Shown here piece after piece: positions 1 to 8,146 of a DNA stretch of 64,000 bases. The translations under genes and the position numbers were made by a program. The DNA lies in contig CAVKOU010000002.1 in the NCBI GenBank assembly GCA_963658085.1, positions 87,057-151,056 on the forward strand, written 5' to 3'. This DNA is from CAKRJP01 sp963658085 (GTDB lineage Bacteria > Bacillota > Clostridia > Lachnospirales > Lachnospiraceae). Under the pieces are notes generated by a model that worked only from the letters and a program-made list of their open reading frames with translations, was not told the DNA's origin and made no database searches. How positions within the stretch are numbered: position 1 is the first letter of the stretch; each line of letters opens with the position of its first letter.

Positions 1-323
1 AAATGCAGTCACAGTCTAATGTGGTAATATCCTGCGGTGGTGGAGTTCCTATGCGCGAACGCAACGTTGCGGAGATGAAGAAAAATGGGCGAGTTGTACT
101 TCTTACCGCAAAACCGGAGACAATTCTTGACCGTGTGAAGGATAATCATGACCGTCCGCTACTTGAAAACAATAAGACGGTTCCGTTTATTGCGGACCTT
201 ATGGAGAAACGTCGTGCAAAATACGAGGCAGCAGCAGATATTGTGATTCAGACAGACGGAAAGAGCGAGCTGGAAATCTGTGAGGAATTGATCCATAGTT
301 TGCGAGAGGCGGATACAAAATAA
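1..323 (+). CDS. aroK: Shikimate kinase, 3' part only
   Basis: The gene is cut by the left window edge; the frame is open from base 3 with no start visible. The remaining 106 residues show the shikimate-binding GGG of the family (SCGGG near the left edge), a lid arginine in DRPLL, and the usual C-terminal part with EKRRAKYEAAADI, which matches the Y-x2-A-D element of AroK. The enzyme phosphorylates shikimate with ATP in the chorismate pathway in the cytoplasm. It ends at a strong bidirectional terminator, so it is probably the last gene of an aromatic biosynthesis operon lying to the left. Its position next to a predicted quinate/shikimate utilisation cluster is suggestive, but the two are separated by the terminator and need not be co-regulated. 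Confidence 0.9.
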   Translation, partial: MQSQSNVVISCGGGVPMRERNVAEMKKNGRVVLLTAKPETILDRVKDNHDRPLLENNKTVPFIADLMEKRRAKYEAAADIVIQTDGKSELEICEELIHSLREADTK

Positions 324-387
324 GTCTAGATTTCAGGTGTGAGAAAACCAGGTTTTTATACTGCGCAATAGATAAAGTTGGAAAAAA

Positions 388-447
388 TAAAAAAGAACAG
401 ATATCTCCAAAACGTATCGTAACGAAGTGGGGGATCTGTTCTTTTTT
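388..447. terminator. Bidirectional terminator between aroK and the LysR gene
   Basis: The arms AAAAGAACAGAT (391-402) and ATCTGTTCTTTT (434-445) are complementary, and A/T runs flank both sides. The element sits between two convergent genes and can serve both strands. Confidence 0.8.
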
Positions 448-451
448 ATAT

Positions 452-1360
452 TTAATTCGTTTTATAAAAAATTTCTTTCGAGGATTCTTCAATTACAAAT
501 TTCTTAAAGGCTTCTACAACCGGCGGATGGTATACGTTCTTTAGCATAGCCATATAGAAATTTCTCTGCCAGCTTGGAGAGACAAGAGGAAGAATCTTAA
601 GGTCGAGAGAATGAAGAATCGGTATATCCGGTGCAATACAGATGCCAAAATTATTGGCAACAAACCCAGCGGCAACCTGATCCTCGTCAATTTCGAAAGC
701 CACATCCGGATACTGACCGATGCTCTCAAATAAATGGTCAACAATCTGTCTAAGACCACTTCGTTTCTTAAAAATGATCTGTTTATAAGGAAGGGTTTCT
801 TCCAAATGGATTTCGGATTTACATGCCAGAGGGTGGTTCAGCGGGACGATAACTACCAGATTTTGTTTGGCAACAGGCGTAAATTCAATCAGGGGTTCGT
901 CATCAAATTTGGAACAGAATCCAATGTCGTATTTCTTTTCCTTTAGTCCTGTCAGGATATCAGCGGTGAGAGCCTTGTCGCAGAACAGGTTAAAATCAAT
1001 CTGCTTTCCTTCGTTTGCGGTAAGAAAGTTACGGATGACCTTGGGGACGAAATCAACGCCCAGAGTACGGAGAAAGGCAACATCGATTTGGCCTTCGCCT
1101 CTTCCGGCAAGTTGGAGACCGTTGACAGAGGAGTCTAACCGGTCCAGAGTTTCTTCTACATCAACCAGAAATGTCTTGCCATATTTGGTAAGGGAAACAT
1201 TCCGACCGCTTTTTTCGAATAATTTCACTCCAAGCTCTTCCTCCAGAGAAGAAATCGCATGACTGAGGCTTGGCTGTGTGATCGCCAGAACATCGGCTGC
1301 CTTTGTATAATGCTCCAGATGTGCCAGAGTTACAAAATAGCGTAGATGATACAGGTTCAT
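452..1360 (-). CDS. LysR-type transcriptional regulator (QuiR-like candidate)
   Basis: This 302-residue protein begins with the family's typical N terminus (MNLYHLRYF) and has a winged helix-turn-helix over about residues 1-60 (YTKAADVLAITQPSLSHAI). A periplasmic-binding-protein-like effector domain fills the rest. The start at 1360 has an AGGAAAGGAG site 6 bases upstream; a longer open frame to 1504 lacks one and would add 48 non-conserved residues. It is divergent from the TIM-barrel/flavoenzyme/dehydrogenase/MFS genes, the classical arrangement for a LysR activator and its target. By position I infer that it senses shikimate, quinate or 3-dehydroshikimate, as QuiR does in Listeria; the sequence does not show the ligand. 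Confidence 0.9.
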   Translation of the reverse strand: MNLYHLRYFVTLAHLEHYTKAADVLAITQPSLSHAISSLEEELGVKLFEKSGRNVSLTKYGKTFLVDVEETLDRLDSSVNGLQLAGRGEGQIDVAFLRTLGVDFVPKVIRNFLTANEGKQIDFNLFCDKALTADILTGLKEKKYDIGFCSKFDDEPLIEFTPVAKQNLVVIVPLNHPLACKSEIHLEETLPYKQIIFKKRSGLRQIVDHLFESIGQYPDVAFEIDEDQVAAGFVANNFGICIAPDIPILHSLDLKILPLVSPSWQRNFYMAMLKNVYHPPVVEAFKKFVIEESSKEIFYKTN

Positions 1361-1449
1361 ATTTGAAGCTCCTTTCCTATGGAAGTGCCCTTTGGATACC
1401 TCAAAGAGGGCAATACATGTCGAACACTTCAAATAGTATAACATGATGT

Positions 1450-1469
1450 ATTGATAAAATCTATTGATT
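1450..1469. promoter_or_regulatory. Candidate LysR binding site
   Basis: The direct repeat ATTGAT (1450-1455 and 1463-1468) contains a short dyad, AATC-TATT-GATT. It lies about 60 bases upstream of the predicted start of the operon at 1585, where LysR-type activators usually bind. The motif is weak and the call rests mainly on position. Confidence 0.35.
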
Positions 1470-1486
1470 AGGGTGGTACAATTAAT

Positions 1487-1515
1487 TTGTTTTGGATTTA
1501 ACAAAGTTATATAAT
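1487..1515 (+). promoter_or_regulatory. Sigma-A promoter of the quinate/shikimate-like operon
   Basis: TTGTTT (1487-1492) and TATAAT (1510-1515) are separated by 17 bases. The -35 box is weak and the -10 perfect, as expected for an activator-dependent promoter. Transcription would begin near 1522. Confidence 0.6.
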
Positions 1516-1584
1516 TTTCGTAGAAAAAAGATACAAATTAGTTAAAAAAACTAAAAATTCAATTATCTTTTAGGAGGAGTTACC

Positions 1585-2424
1585 ATGTCAAAAGAATTTC
1601 CAATTACAATCAGTTCATGGACACTTGGAGATCAGTGCAAATTTGAGGATCGTGTAAAGGCAGCGAAAGAAGCTGGCTATGAAGGAATCGGTCTTAGAGC
1701 AGAAACCTACGTAGATGCCCTGAATGAGGGACTTTTTGATGCAGATATCCTTGCAATCTTGGATAAATATGACATGAAGGTCACAGAGGTTGAGTACATT
1801 GTACAGTGGGCAGAGGAGCATCGTTCTTATGAGCAGAAGTACAAAGAGCAGATGTGTTTCCATATGTGTGAATTGTTTAACGTAAAACAAATCAATTGTG
1901 GACTTATGGAAAATTATTCTGTAGAATATACAGCACAGAAGCTTCGTGAACTCTGTCACAGAGCAGGTAAATACATCATCGGTGTTGAGCCAATGCCATA
2001 CAGTGGAATTCCGGATATGAAAAAAGGTTGGGCTGTTGTAGAGGCTGCTGATTGCGAGAATGCAAAACTGATTCTTGATACATGGCACTGGGTAAGAGCA
2101 AATCAGCCGATCGAGCTTTCCGTACTTGAGGGGATTCCGGCAGATAAGATCGTATCTATCCAGATCAATGATGTATGGGAAAGACCATATGCCACAACAA
2201 TCTTAAGAGATGAATCCATGCATGATCGTCTTGCTCCGGGAACAGGTATTGGATCAACTGCACCATTCGTAAAAATGATCAAAGAAAAAGGAATCAAACC
2301 AAACGCAATCGGTGTAGAGGTTATCAGTGATGCAAACCTTGAGAAGGGTATCGAGTATGCTGCAAAACATACATACGAGAACACGAAGAAGATTCTGGAA
2401 GAAGTTTGGCCAGAAGTACTTTAA
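1585..2424 (+). CDS. TIM-barrel protein, sugar phosphate isomerase/epimerase family; candidate 3-dehydroshikimate dehydratase
   Basis: The 279-residue protein belongs to the xylose-isomerase-like TIM-barrel superfamily. Putative metal ligands are E135 (VEPMP), D165 and H168 (LDTWHW), Q193 (IQINDV) and E245 (VEV), all at strand ends as in AsbF/QuiC-type 3-dehydroshikimate dehydratases and in sugar isomerases. AGGAGGAG lies five bases before the ATG. It is the first gene of the operon, followed by a flavoenzyme and a YdiB-like shikimate dehydrogenase. That context favours conversion of 3-dehydroshikimate to protocatechuate over a sugar substrate. The family is promiscuous, so the substrate is an inference; an isomerase or epimerase of a cyclitol-like acid is the main alternative. 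Confidence 0.65.
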   Translation: MSKEFPITISSWTLGDQCKFEDRVKAAKEAGYEGIGLRAETYVDALNEGLFDADILAILDKYDMKVTEVEYIVQWAEEHRSYEQKYKEQMCFHMCELFNVKQINCGLMENYSVEYTAQKLRELCHRAGKYIIGVEPMPYSGIPDMKKGWAVVEAADCENAKLILDTWHWVRANQPIELSVLEGIPADKIVSIQINDVWERPYATTILRDESMHDRLAPGTGIGSTAPFVKMIKEKGIKPNAIGVEVISDANLEKGIEYAAKHTYENTKKILEEVWPEVL

Positions 2425-2455
2425 TTAAGTAAGAGCTACTATAATTAAGTAAGAG
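2422..2455 (+). repeat. Short direct repeat over the stop codon
   Basis: TAATTAAGTAAGAG occurs at 2422-2435 and 2442-2455, a 20-base period. The first copy holds the TAA stop of the TIM-barrel gene. It looks like a small slippage duplication. Confidence 0.6.
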
Positions 2456-2491
2456 AGAAAAAAGAGAGAAGAAGAGAAAAGGAGAATGTAT

Positions 2492-4417
2492 ATGAAATTC
2501 ACTGCAATGTTTCAGCCAATTTCTATTGGACCAATGAGAGTAAAGAACCGTTTTGTTGTTCCGCCAATGGGAAATAACTTTGCGAACACAGACGGAACTA
2601 TGAGCGAGCAGTCTGCTGCATATTATAAGGAAAGAGCTAAGGGTGGTTTTGGTTTGATCACCATCGAGGCTACTGTAGTTCACAAAGGTGCCAAAGGAGG
2701 CCCGCGTAAACCATGTCTTTATGATGACACTACTATCGAAAGTTTCCGCAAGGTTATCGATGGATGTCATGCAGAGGGTGCTAAGGTTTCTATCCAGCTT
2801 CAGAATGCTGGTCCAGAGGGAAATGCAAAAAATGCAGGAGCTCCAATCACAGCAGCAACAAGTATCCCGTCTGTATGCGGACGTGATATTCCAAAGGAAC
2901 TTACAACTGAGGAAGTTTACGAGCTGGTAAAAGGTTACGGTGAATCAGCAAGAAGAGCTATGGAAGCAGGAGCAGATGCTGTTGAAATCCATATGGCACA
3001 TGGATATTTGGTAAGTACATTCCTTTCTCCAAGAACAAACAAGAGAGTCGATGAATTCGGCGGATGCTTTGAGAACCGTATGCGTTTCTCTCGCCTGATC
3101 ATCGAGGAAGTTAAGAAAGCAACTCAGGGAAAAATTGCAATCCTTGCAAGAATCAACTGTGCAGATGAGGTTCCGGGTGGACTTGATATCCATGATAGTG
3201 CCGCTATTGCAGCATACCTGGAGGGATGTGGACTTGATGGACTTCATGTATCTCGTGCTGTTCATATTAAAGATGAGTACATGTGGGCACCAACTGTTGT
3301 TCATGGTGGATTCTCAGCATCAGAGGTTGAGGAAATCAAACGTGCAGTAAGCATTCCGGTGATTACAGTAGGACGTTATACAGAGCCACAGTTTGCAGAG
3401 CTTATGGTAAAAGAAGGAAGAGCAGACTTAGTTGCATTTGGACGTCAGAGCCTTGCAGATCCAGCAATGCCAAAGAAAGCTTTGGAAGAGCGTTTGGAAG
3501 ATATGACACCATGTATTGCCTGTCTGCAGGGATGTGTTGCTAACATGTATGCAGGAAATCCGATCTGCTGTCTGACAAATCCATTCCTTGGACATGAGGC
3601 AGAGCCGATCGCTAAGACTGAGAATCCGAAGAAGGTTATGGTCATCGGTGGTGGTGTTGCAGGACTTTGTGCTGCATTTATCGCGCAGGAGAAGGGCCAT
3701 GAAGTAACTCTTTACGAGGCAGGAGATGTGCTGGGTGGAAATATGAGACTGGCTGCATACCCACCTGGAAAAGGAGATATCACAAACATGATCCGCAGCT
3801 ACATTCATCGTTGCCAGAAGGATGGTGTTAAGATCGTGATGAATTGTGAAGTGACTCCGGAGCTTATTAAAGAAGAGAAGCCGGACAGCGTTATCATCGC
3901 AACTGGTTCTAAGACATTGATTCTTCCAATTGAGGGAATCGACAATCCTGCTATTATCCACGGATCTGATCTTCTTGATGGTAAGAGAGGAGCAGGTAAA
4001 AAGGTTCTCGTTGTTGGAGGCGGAATGGTAGGTTGTGAAACTGCAGCATTCTTAGGCGAGCAGGAGCATGACGTAACTGTTATTGAGTTCCGTGATACCG
4101 TAGGTGCAGATGTGATCCACGAGCACAGAGTATATCTGATGAAGGATTTCGAGGAATACGGAATCCAGGAGATCACAGGAGCAAAGGTATGCAAGTTCTA
4201 CGAAGATGGCGTAGAGTACGAGACCGCTGATGGCGAACGTCACGAGACAAGAGGATATGATTCTGTAATTCTTTCCATGGGATTCCGTAACTATAATCCA
4301 TTGGAAGAGCAGATTAAGGATCTTGTGCCGGAGACACATGTAATCGGAGATGCAATCCGTGCAAGACGTGCACTGGATGCTACAAAAGAAGCATATGAAG
4401 TAGCTTCTAAATTGTAA
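2492..4417 (+). CDS. Old-yellow-enzyme/FadH-type NAD(P)H oxidoreductase with Fe-S cluster
   Basis: This 641-residue protein has the three-part build of 2,4-dienoyl-CoA reductase and BaiCD. An FMN-binding TIM barrel (about 1-335) carries HMAHGYLVSTFLSP (167-180). A cysteine set C341, C344, C348, C360 has the same spacing as the FadH [4Fe-4S] site. An FAD-binding GGGVAG (386-391) is followed by an NAD(P)H-binding GGGMVG (509-514). Y172 and H258 line up by eye with the FadH catalytic Tyr and His. The start at 2492 has GGAG 7 bases upstream; the ATG at 2486 is too close. In this operon it probably reduces an alkene of a shikimate-derived or phenylpropenoic acid. The substrate is unknown, and a bile acid or enoyl-CoA role cannot be excluded. 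Confidence 0.85.
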   Translation: MKFTAMFQPISIGPMRVKNRFVVPPMGNNFANTDGTMSEQSAAYYKERAKGGFGLITIEATVVHKGAKGGPRKPCLYDDTTIESFRKVIDGCHAEGAKVSIQLQNAGPEGNAKNAGAPITAATSIPSVCGRDIPKELTTEEVYELVKGYGESARRAMEAGADAVEIHMAHGYLVSTFLSPRTNKRVDEFGGCFENRMRFSRLIIEEVKKATQGKIAILARINCADEVPGGLDIHDSAAIAAYLEGCGLDGLHVSRAVHIKDEYMWAPTVVHGGFSASEVEEIKRAVSIPVITVGRYTEPQFAELMVKEGRADLVAFGRQSLADPAMPKKALEERLEDMTPCIACLQGCVANMYAGNPICCLTNPFLGHEAEPIAKTENPKKVMVIGGGVAGLCAAFIAQEKGHEVTLYEAGDVLGGNMRLAAYPPGKGDITNMIRSYIHRCQKDGVKIVMNCEVTPELIKEEKPDSVIIATGSKTLILPIEGIDNPAIIHGSDLLDGKRGAGKKVLVVGGGMVGCETAAFLGEQEHDVTVIEFRDTVGADVIHEHRVYLMKDFEEYGIQEITGAKVCKFYEDGVEYETADGERHETRGYDSVILSMGFRNYNPLEEQIKDLVPETHVIGDAIRARRALDATKEAYEVASKL

Positions 4418-4444
4418 AAGATAAATAATATAAGGAAACATTTT

Positions 4445-4478
4445 GGAGAGGCACCGGATAAATATCTGGTATCTCTCC
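4445..4478 (+). other. Intercistronic hairpin before the dehydrogenase gene
   Basis: GGAGAG (4445-4450) pairs with CTCTCC (4473-4478), and ACCGGAT pairs with ATCTGGT through one G-U. The loop is AAAT. A run of A, not T, follows, so it is not an intrinsic terminator. It may be an RNA processing or stability element between cistrons. Confidence 0.6.
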
Positions 4479-4502
4479 GAAAAAAATGGGAGGTAAAAAG
4501 AG

Positions 4503-5384
4503 ATGGAACAGAGAATTAAAGGAACAACCGGTTTACTTGCACTGATCGGAAGCCCGGTAGGACATTCAGGATCCCCTGCTATGTATAACTTTAGTTTTAA
4601 GCATCACAATTTGGACTATGCTTACATGGCATTTGATATCAAAGAGGATCAGGTTCCGGCAGCACTTGACGCAATGCGCCTGTTTAAAATGAGAGGTTGC
4701 AACGTGACTATGCCTTGCAAGAACAAAGCCGCTCAGTGTGTAGATGAGCTTTCACCAGCTGCAAAGATTATCGGTGCTGTTAATACTATCGTAAATGAAG
4801 ATGGTAAGCTTGTAGGACATATCACAGATGGTATCGGATTTGTCCGCAACTTAAAAGAAAATGGTGTTGAAGTTAGTGGCAAAAAGATCGTAGTTTTAGG
4901 AGCAGGTGGAGCAGCTACAGCGCTTACTGTACAGTGTGCTCTTGACGGAGCAACCTCCATTGCAATCTTCAACCAGAACGATGCGTTCCTTGACAGAGCA
5001 AAGGGAACAGCTGAGAAGCTTGCAAAGGAAGTGCCTGATTGTAAGGTAACTGTATACTGCCTGGATGAGCAGGATAAATTGAGAGAAGAAATCGCAAATG
5101 CAGACATCCTTGCAAACGGAACACTTGCAGGTATGAAGCCTCATGATGATCTTACTTTGGTTGACAAGTCTATGTTCCATAAGGATCTTGTGGTTGCTGA
5201 TTGTGTATACAACCCGGCAGAGACAAAGATGGTAAAAGAAGCAAAAGAAGCTGGCGTAAAGCTTGCTGTAGGTGGAAAAGGAATGCTTCTGTGGCAGGGT
5301 GCCGCATCTTATAAACTTTATACAGGACTTGAGATGCCTACAGATGAGTATCAGAAATTCCAGGCTGAAAACGAAGGGAAATAA
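4503..5384 (+). CDS. aroE: Quinate/shikimate dehydrogenase, YdiB/QuiB type
   Basis: The 293-residue protein has the shikimate-binding HSGS (21-24), KMRG and NVTMPCK with catalytic K73, TDG with D109, and a dinucleotide fold GAGGAA (133-138). Several stretches are much closer to E. coli YdiB than to biosynthetic AroE: ADILANGT, GMKP, CVYNP and GMLLWQGA. The second strand reads FNQND (156-160) where NADPH-specific AroE has NR(T/S)xxR, so NAD use is likely. It would oxidise shikimate to 3-dehydroshikimate, and perhaps quinate to 3-dehydroquinate, feeding the TIM-barrel enzyme upstream. GGGAGG precedes the ATG by 9 bases. The MFS gene follows after only 5 bases, showing one operon. Confidence 0.9.
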   Translation: MEQRIKGTTGLLALIGSPVGHSGSPAMYNFSFKHHNLDYAYMAFDIKEDQVPAALDAMRLFKMRGCNVTMPCKNKAAQCVDELSPAAKIIGAVNTIVNEDGKLVGHITDGIGFVRNLKENGVEVSGKKIVVLGAGGAATALTVQCALDGATSIAIFNQNDAFLDRAKGTAEKLAKEVPDCKVTVYCLDEQDKLREEIANADILANGTLAGMKPHDDLTLVDKSMFHKDLVVADCVYNPAETKMVKEAKEAGVKLAVGGKGMLLWQGAASYKLYTGLEMPTDEYQKFQAENEGK

Positions 5385-5389
5385 GATAA

Positions 5390-6595
5390 ATGAGTCAAAC
5401 AGGTAAGAAAAATTTAGTAATTACTTCTATTGCACTGTATTTTACATATTTCATTCATGGAATCGGTGCTTCTATTATGGGTCAATACAAGCCAGAGCTT
5501 GCAGCACATTGGGGAGCAAAGGCTTTAAGTGACGGAACCATGGACGTCAGCATGGTAGTAACTGTAATCGCTGCATTGGGACTTGGACGATTGATCTCAC
5601 TTCCGTTTTCGGGTCCTCTGTCTGATAAGTTCGGACGAAGATTAAGCGGAATCATCGGAGTAATCTGTTATGCAGCATATTTTATGGGAATCGCATTTGC
5701 GCCATCTATGGGTGTGGCTTATATCTTCGCTATTGTAGGTGGTATCGCAAACTCCTTCTTGGATACTTGTGTAAGCCCTACATGTATGGAGATTTACGTA
5801 AACAATCCGTCTGTAGCGAATTTGTTTACTAAGTTCTCTATGTGTATCAGCCAGTTTCTGCTTCCATTTATGATCGGATTTGTAACAGCATCAAACATGT
5901 CCTACAGAACCATATTCATTGTGGCAGGTGTTGCAATCTTTATCGATGGAATCTTGATTTTATTCCTGCCATTCCCTGAGAGAGAAACTGCAGCAGGTGC
6001 AACAGCAAAGAAAGAAAAAGCAAAATTAAAGATTACTCCTGCAGCTATCGCAGCGATCTTGATTGGATTTACAAGTTCATCTACATTTATGTTGTGGTTA
6101 AACTGTAACCAGGAGCTTGGAAAGCTTTACAATTTAAGTGATCCTTCCAAAATCCAGTCCTTCTATGCAATTGGAACCTTTGCAGCAATTCTGTGTTCCT
6201 CAGCATTTATCAAAAGAGGACTTAAGGAGATTAACATCCTGATTATCTATCCTTTGATCTCCTTTGTTATGTTGGGACTGTGCTACTTTATTCAAAATCC
6301 GGCAATTTGCCTGGTTGGTGGATTCGTTATCGGTTTTGCAGGTGCAGGTGGTGTGCTCCAGTTAGCTGTTTCCACAACAGCAGAATTCTTCCCGGAGAAC
6401 AAGGGAACTGCAACATCTATGGTTATGATCGCATCTAGTGTTGCGAACTATACAATCCTGACACTGGCAGGTCATATTACAAAGACTGCCGGAACAAGTG
6501 CTCCAAGAATGATTCTGCTTCTTAATATGGCAGTAACATTCGTTGGAATCCTTCTTGCTCTGTTTGTTAAGATGAATCGCGGGAAAGAAGCATAA
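5390..6595 (+). CDS. MFS transporter, YdiN-like; probable shikimate/quinate uptake
   Basis: The 401-residue protein has about 12 hydrophobic segments and the MFS motif A GPLSDKFGRR (75-84) between helices 2 and 3. The N-terminal part (YFIHGIGASIM, GIANSFLD) resembles E. coli YdiN/YdiM, which lie beside ydiB. It starts 5 bases after the dehydrogenase stop and is the last gene before a strong terminator. It most likely imports the substrate of the cluster by proton symport at the cytoplasmic membrane. Substrate assignment is by context only; efflux of an aromatic end product such as protocatechuate is the alternative. Confidence 0.85.
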   Translation: MSQTGKKNLVITSIALYFTYFIHGIGASIMGQYKPELAAHWGAKALSDGTMDVSMVVTVIAALGLGRLISLPFSGPLSDKFGRRLSGIIGVICYAAYFMGIAFAPSMGVAYIFAIVGGIANSFLDTCVSPTCMEIYVNNPSVANLFTKFSMCISQFLLPFMIGFVTASNMSYRTIFIVAGVAIFIDGILILFLPFPERETAAGATAKKEKAKLKITPAAIAAILIGFTSSSTFMLWLNCNQELGKLYNLSDPSKIQSFYAIGTFAAILCSSAFIKRGLKEINILIIYPLISFVMLGLCYFIQNPAICLVGGFVIGFAGAGGVLQLAVSTTAEFFPENKGTATSMVMIASSVANYTILTLAGHITKTAGTSAPRMILLLNMAVTFVGILLALFVKMNRGKEA

Positions 6596-6602
6596 ATAAT
6601 TA

Positions 6603-6649
6603 AAAGTAAAGTCCAATTCGGAAACTATTTCCGGATTGGAATTTACTTT
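6603..6649 (+). terminator. Strong hairpin after the MFS gene
   Basis: Two 22-base arms (6603-6624, 6628-6649) pair with one mismatch and one G-U around a three-base loop. A T-rich stretch follows. It should end the regulator-controlled operon, leaving the next permease gene on its own or on read-through. Confidence 0.75.
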
Positions 6650-6687
6650 CTTTACTAAAGTTTGTTAATTAACGAACTTTAGTAAAG
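6650..6687. promoter_or_regulatory. 38-base near-perfect palindrome upstream of the permease gene
   Basis: Arms of 19 bases, CTTTACTAAAGTTTGTTAA and TTAACGAACTTTAGTAAAG, match with a single T-G exception around a TTAATTAA centre. There is no loop and no following T run, so DNA binding by a dimeric regulator is more likely than termination. It lies 50 bases upstream of the permease start. Confidence 0.6.
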
Positions 6688-6737
6688 AAATATTTGCAAA
6701 AACTTTTACAATGTAAAAAAGACAAAGGAGAATCGTT

Positions 6738-8123
6738 ATGGCACGCGCAGCAAGACAGACGAGAGAAAACGAACTGCCCTACATTCCGTTTGGCCCATTT
6801 CAGGTTCGTATACCATTTATCCATTACCAACTGGAATCTGTGGAGTTTATTCAGGGTCTGATCCTGGGAGTAACAGCACTGGCAGCACTTCCCTATCTTA
6901 CAGACTATTTGGGATTGCCTTACGAGCTGGCATGGAGTTGTATCATTATTGAGACAATGCTTTACATGCTTCATAGTCTCTTGGGAGATCCGGTAGTACC
7001 TGGTTGGATTACACCGACCCTTCCTCTTACCATTGTTTTTCTGGAAGGATTTTCCATGGGAGTGGAACGTATACAGGCAATGATTGCATTGCAGATGCTG
7101 GTAGGAATTGTTTTTATATTCATGGGAATTACCAAGCTGGCAGATAAATTTGTACATGCAGTTCCGGATTCTGTAAAAGGAGGAATCCTTCTTGCGGCTC
7201 CTATCACGGTTATGGCCGGACAGATCGGAGAAGGCGGAAATGTGCGGAAATATCCTCTGGCTATTGTGGCAGGAGTAGGACTTTTGATCTTGATTAGCTT
7301 TTCTGACAAGTACCAGGAAAAGAGAAAGACCAATAAGTTTTTAGATTTGGTAGCAAGATATGGAAATCTTTTCCCTTATGTACTTGCCATGGTGGTAGGT
7401 GTGCTGGTGGGAGAACTTGATAAACCGGGTCTTGAAATTGGTACATTTATTAAGATTCCACAGTTTAAGGATATCATTGAGCAAGTCAGCATTTTCGGTG
7501 TAGGCATTCCGCCGCTATCTATGTATATCAAGGCATTGCCTCTCGCCCTTGTGTGCTATGTTATTGCATTTGGTGATTTTGTTACAACAGAAACCTTAGT
7601 TTCGGAAGCTAGACAGGCGAGAGATGACGAATATATTGATTTTAATTCCAGCAGATCAAATATTATCAGTGGTCTTAGAAACTTAATTCTGTCTATCATT
7701 GCACCGTTTCCACCTCTTTCCGGTCCGTTATGGGTTGGAATGACAGTGTCTGTTTCTATCCGTTACAAAGAGGGTAAGAAGGCTATGAAATCGCTTCTTG
7801 GAGGTATGGCATCCTTCCGTGTCGCAACATTTTTAAGTGTTCTGATTATTCCGGTTGTAAGCTTTTTCAGACCGATTTTCGGTGTGGCTTCTTCTATTAC
7901 CCTTTTGTTCCAGGCTTTTGTCTGCGCACGTATAGGTATGGATTACTGTAAGAGCGATCGGGATAAGATGATCGGTGGAATCATGGCAGCAGTACTGGCA
8001 ACCCAGGGAACTGCATGGGCTTCTGCATGGGCGCTGGCTGTTGGTTTCGGGCTGAACATCTTCCTTTCAAACTGGGATCCAAGACAAAAAGACCAGAATG
8101 TAATCGAAGAAAAAGCAGAATAA
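6738..8123 (+). CDS. Multi-pass permease, NCS2/SulP-like fold (DUF3360-like)
   Basis: The 461-residue protein has about 12-14 hydrophobic segments in the seven-plus-seven layout of the uracil/xanthine permease and SulP superfamily. It includes GDPVVPGWITPTLPL near 90-105 and a conserved acidic segment FGDFVTTETL in the second half. I recall this N-terminal pattern (FGPFQVR...FIHYQLE) from the DUF3360 group, whose substrates are unknown to me. The ATG follows AAAGGAG by 8 bases. It is downstream of the shikimate-type operon but separated by a terminator and a large palindrome, so it may be regulated separately. An organic-anion or nucleobase substrate is equally possible from sequence alone. 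Confidence 0.75.
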   Translation: MARAARQTRENELPYIPFGPFQVRIPFIHYQLESVEFIQGLILGVTALAALPYLTDYLGLPYELAWSCIIIETMLYMLHSLLGDPVVPGWITPTLPLTIVFLEGFSMGVERIQAMIALQMLVGIVFIFMGITKLADKFVHAVPDSVKGGILLAAPITVMAGQIGEGGNVRKYPLAIVAGVGLLILISFSDKYQEKRKTNKFLDLVARYGNLFPYVLAMVVGVLVGELDKPGLEIGTFIKIPQFKDIIEQVSIFGVGIPPLSMYIKALPLALVCYVIAFGDFVTTETLVSEARQARDDEYIDFNSSRSNIISGLRNLILSIIAPFPPLSGPLWVGMTVSVSIRYKEGKKAMKSLLGGMASFRVATFLSVLIIPVVSFFRPIFGVASSITLLFQAFVCARIGMDYCKSDRDKMIGGIMAAVLATQGTAWASAWALAVGFGLNIFLSNWDPRQKDQNVIEEKAE

Positions 8124-8146
8124 TTTTATACAAAAAATTAAATTTC

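Noticed and set aside
1361..1504. N-terminal extension of the LysR frame
   Set aside because: The extra 48 residues are not family-like, and a strong ribosome binding site lies just before the inner ATG.
2324..2770. Long minus-strand frame across the TIM-barrel/flavoenzyme junction
   Set aside because: It is antisense to two well-supported genes and has no family resemblance or ribosome binding site.
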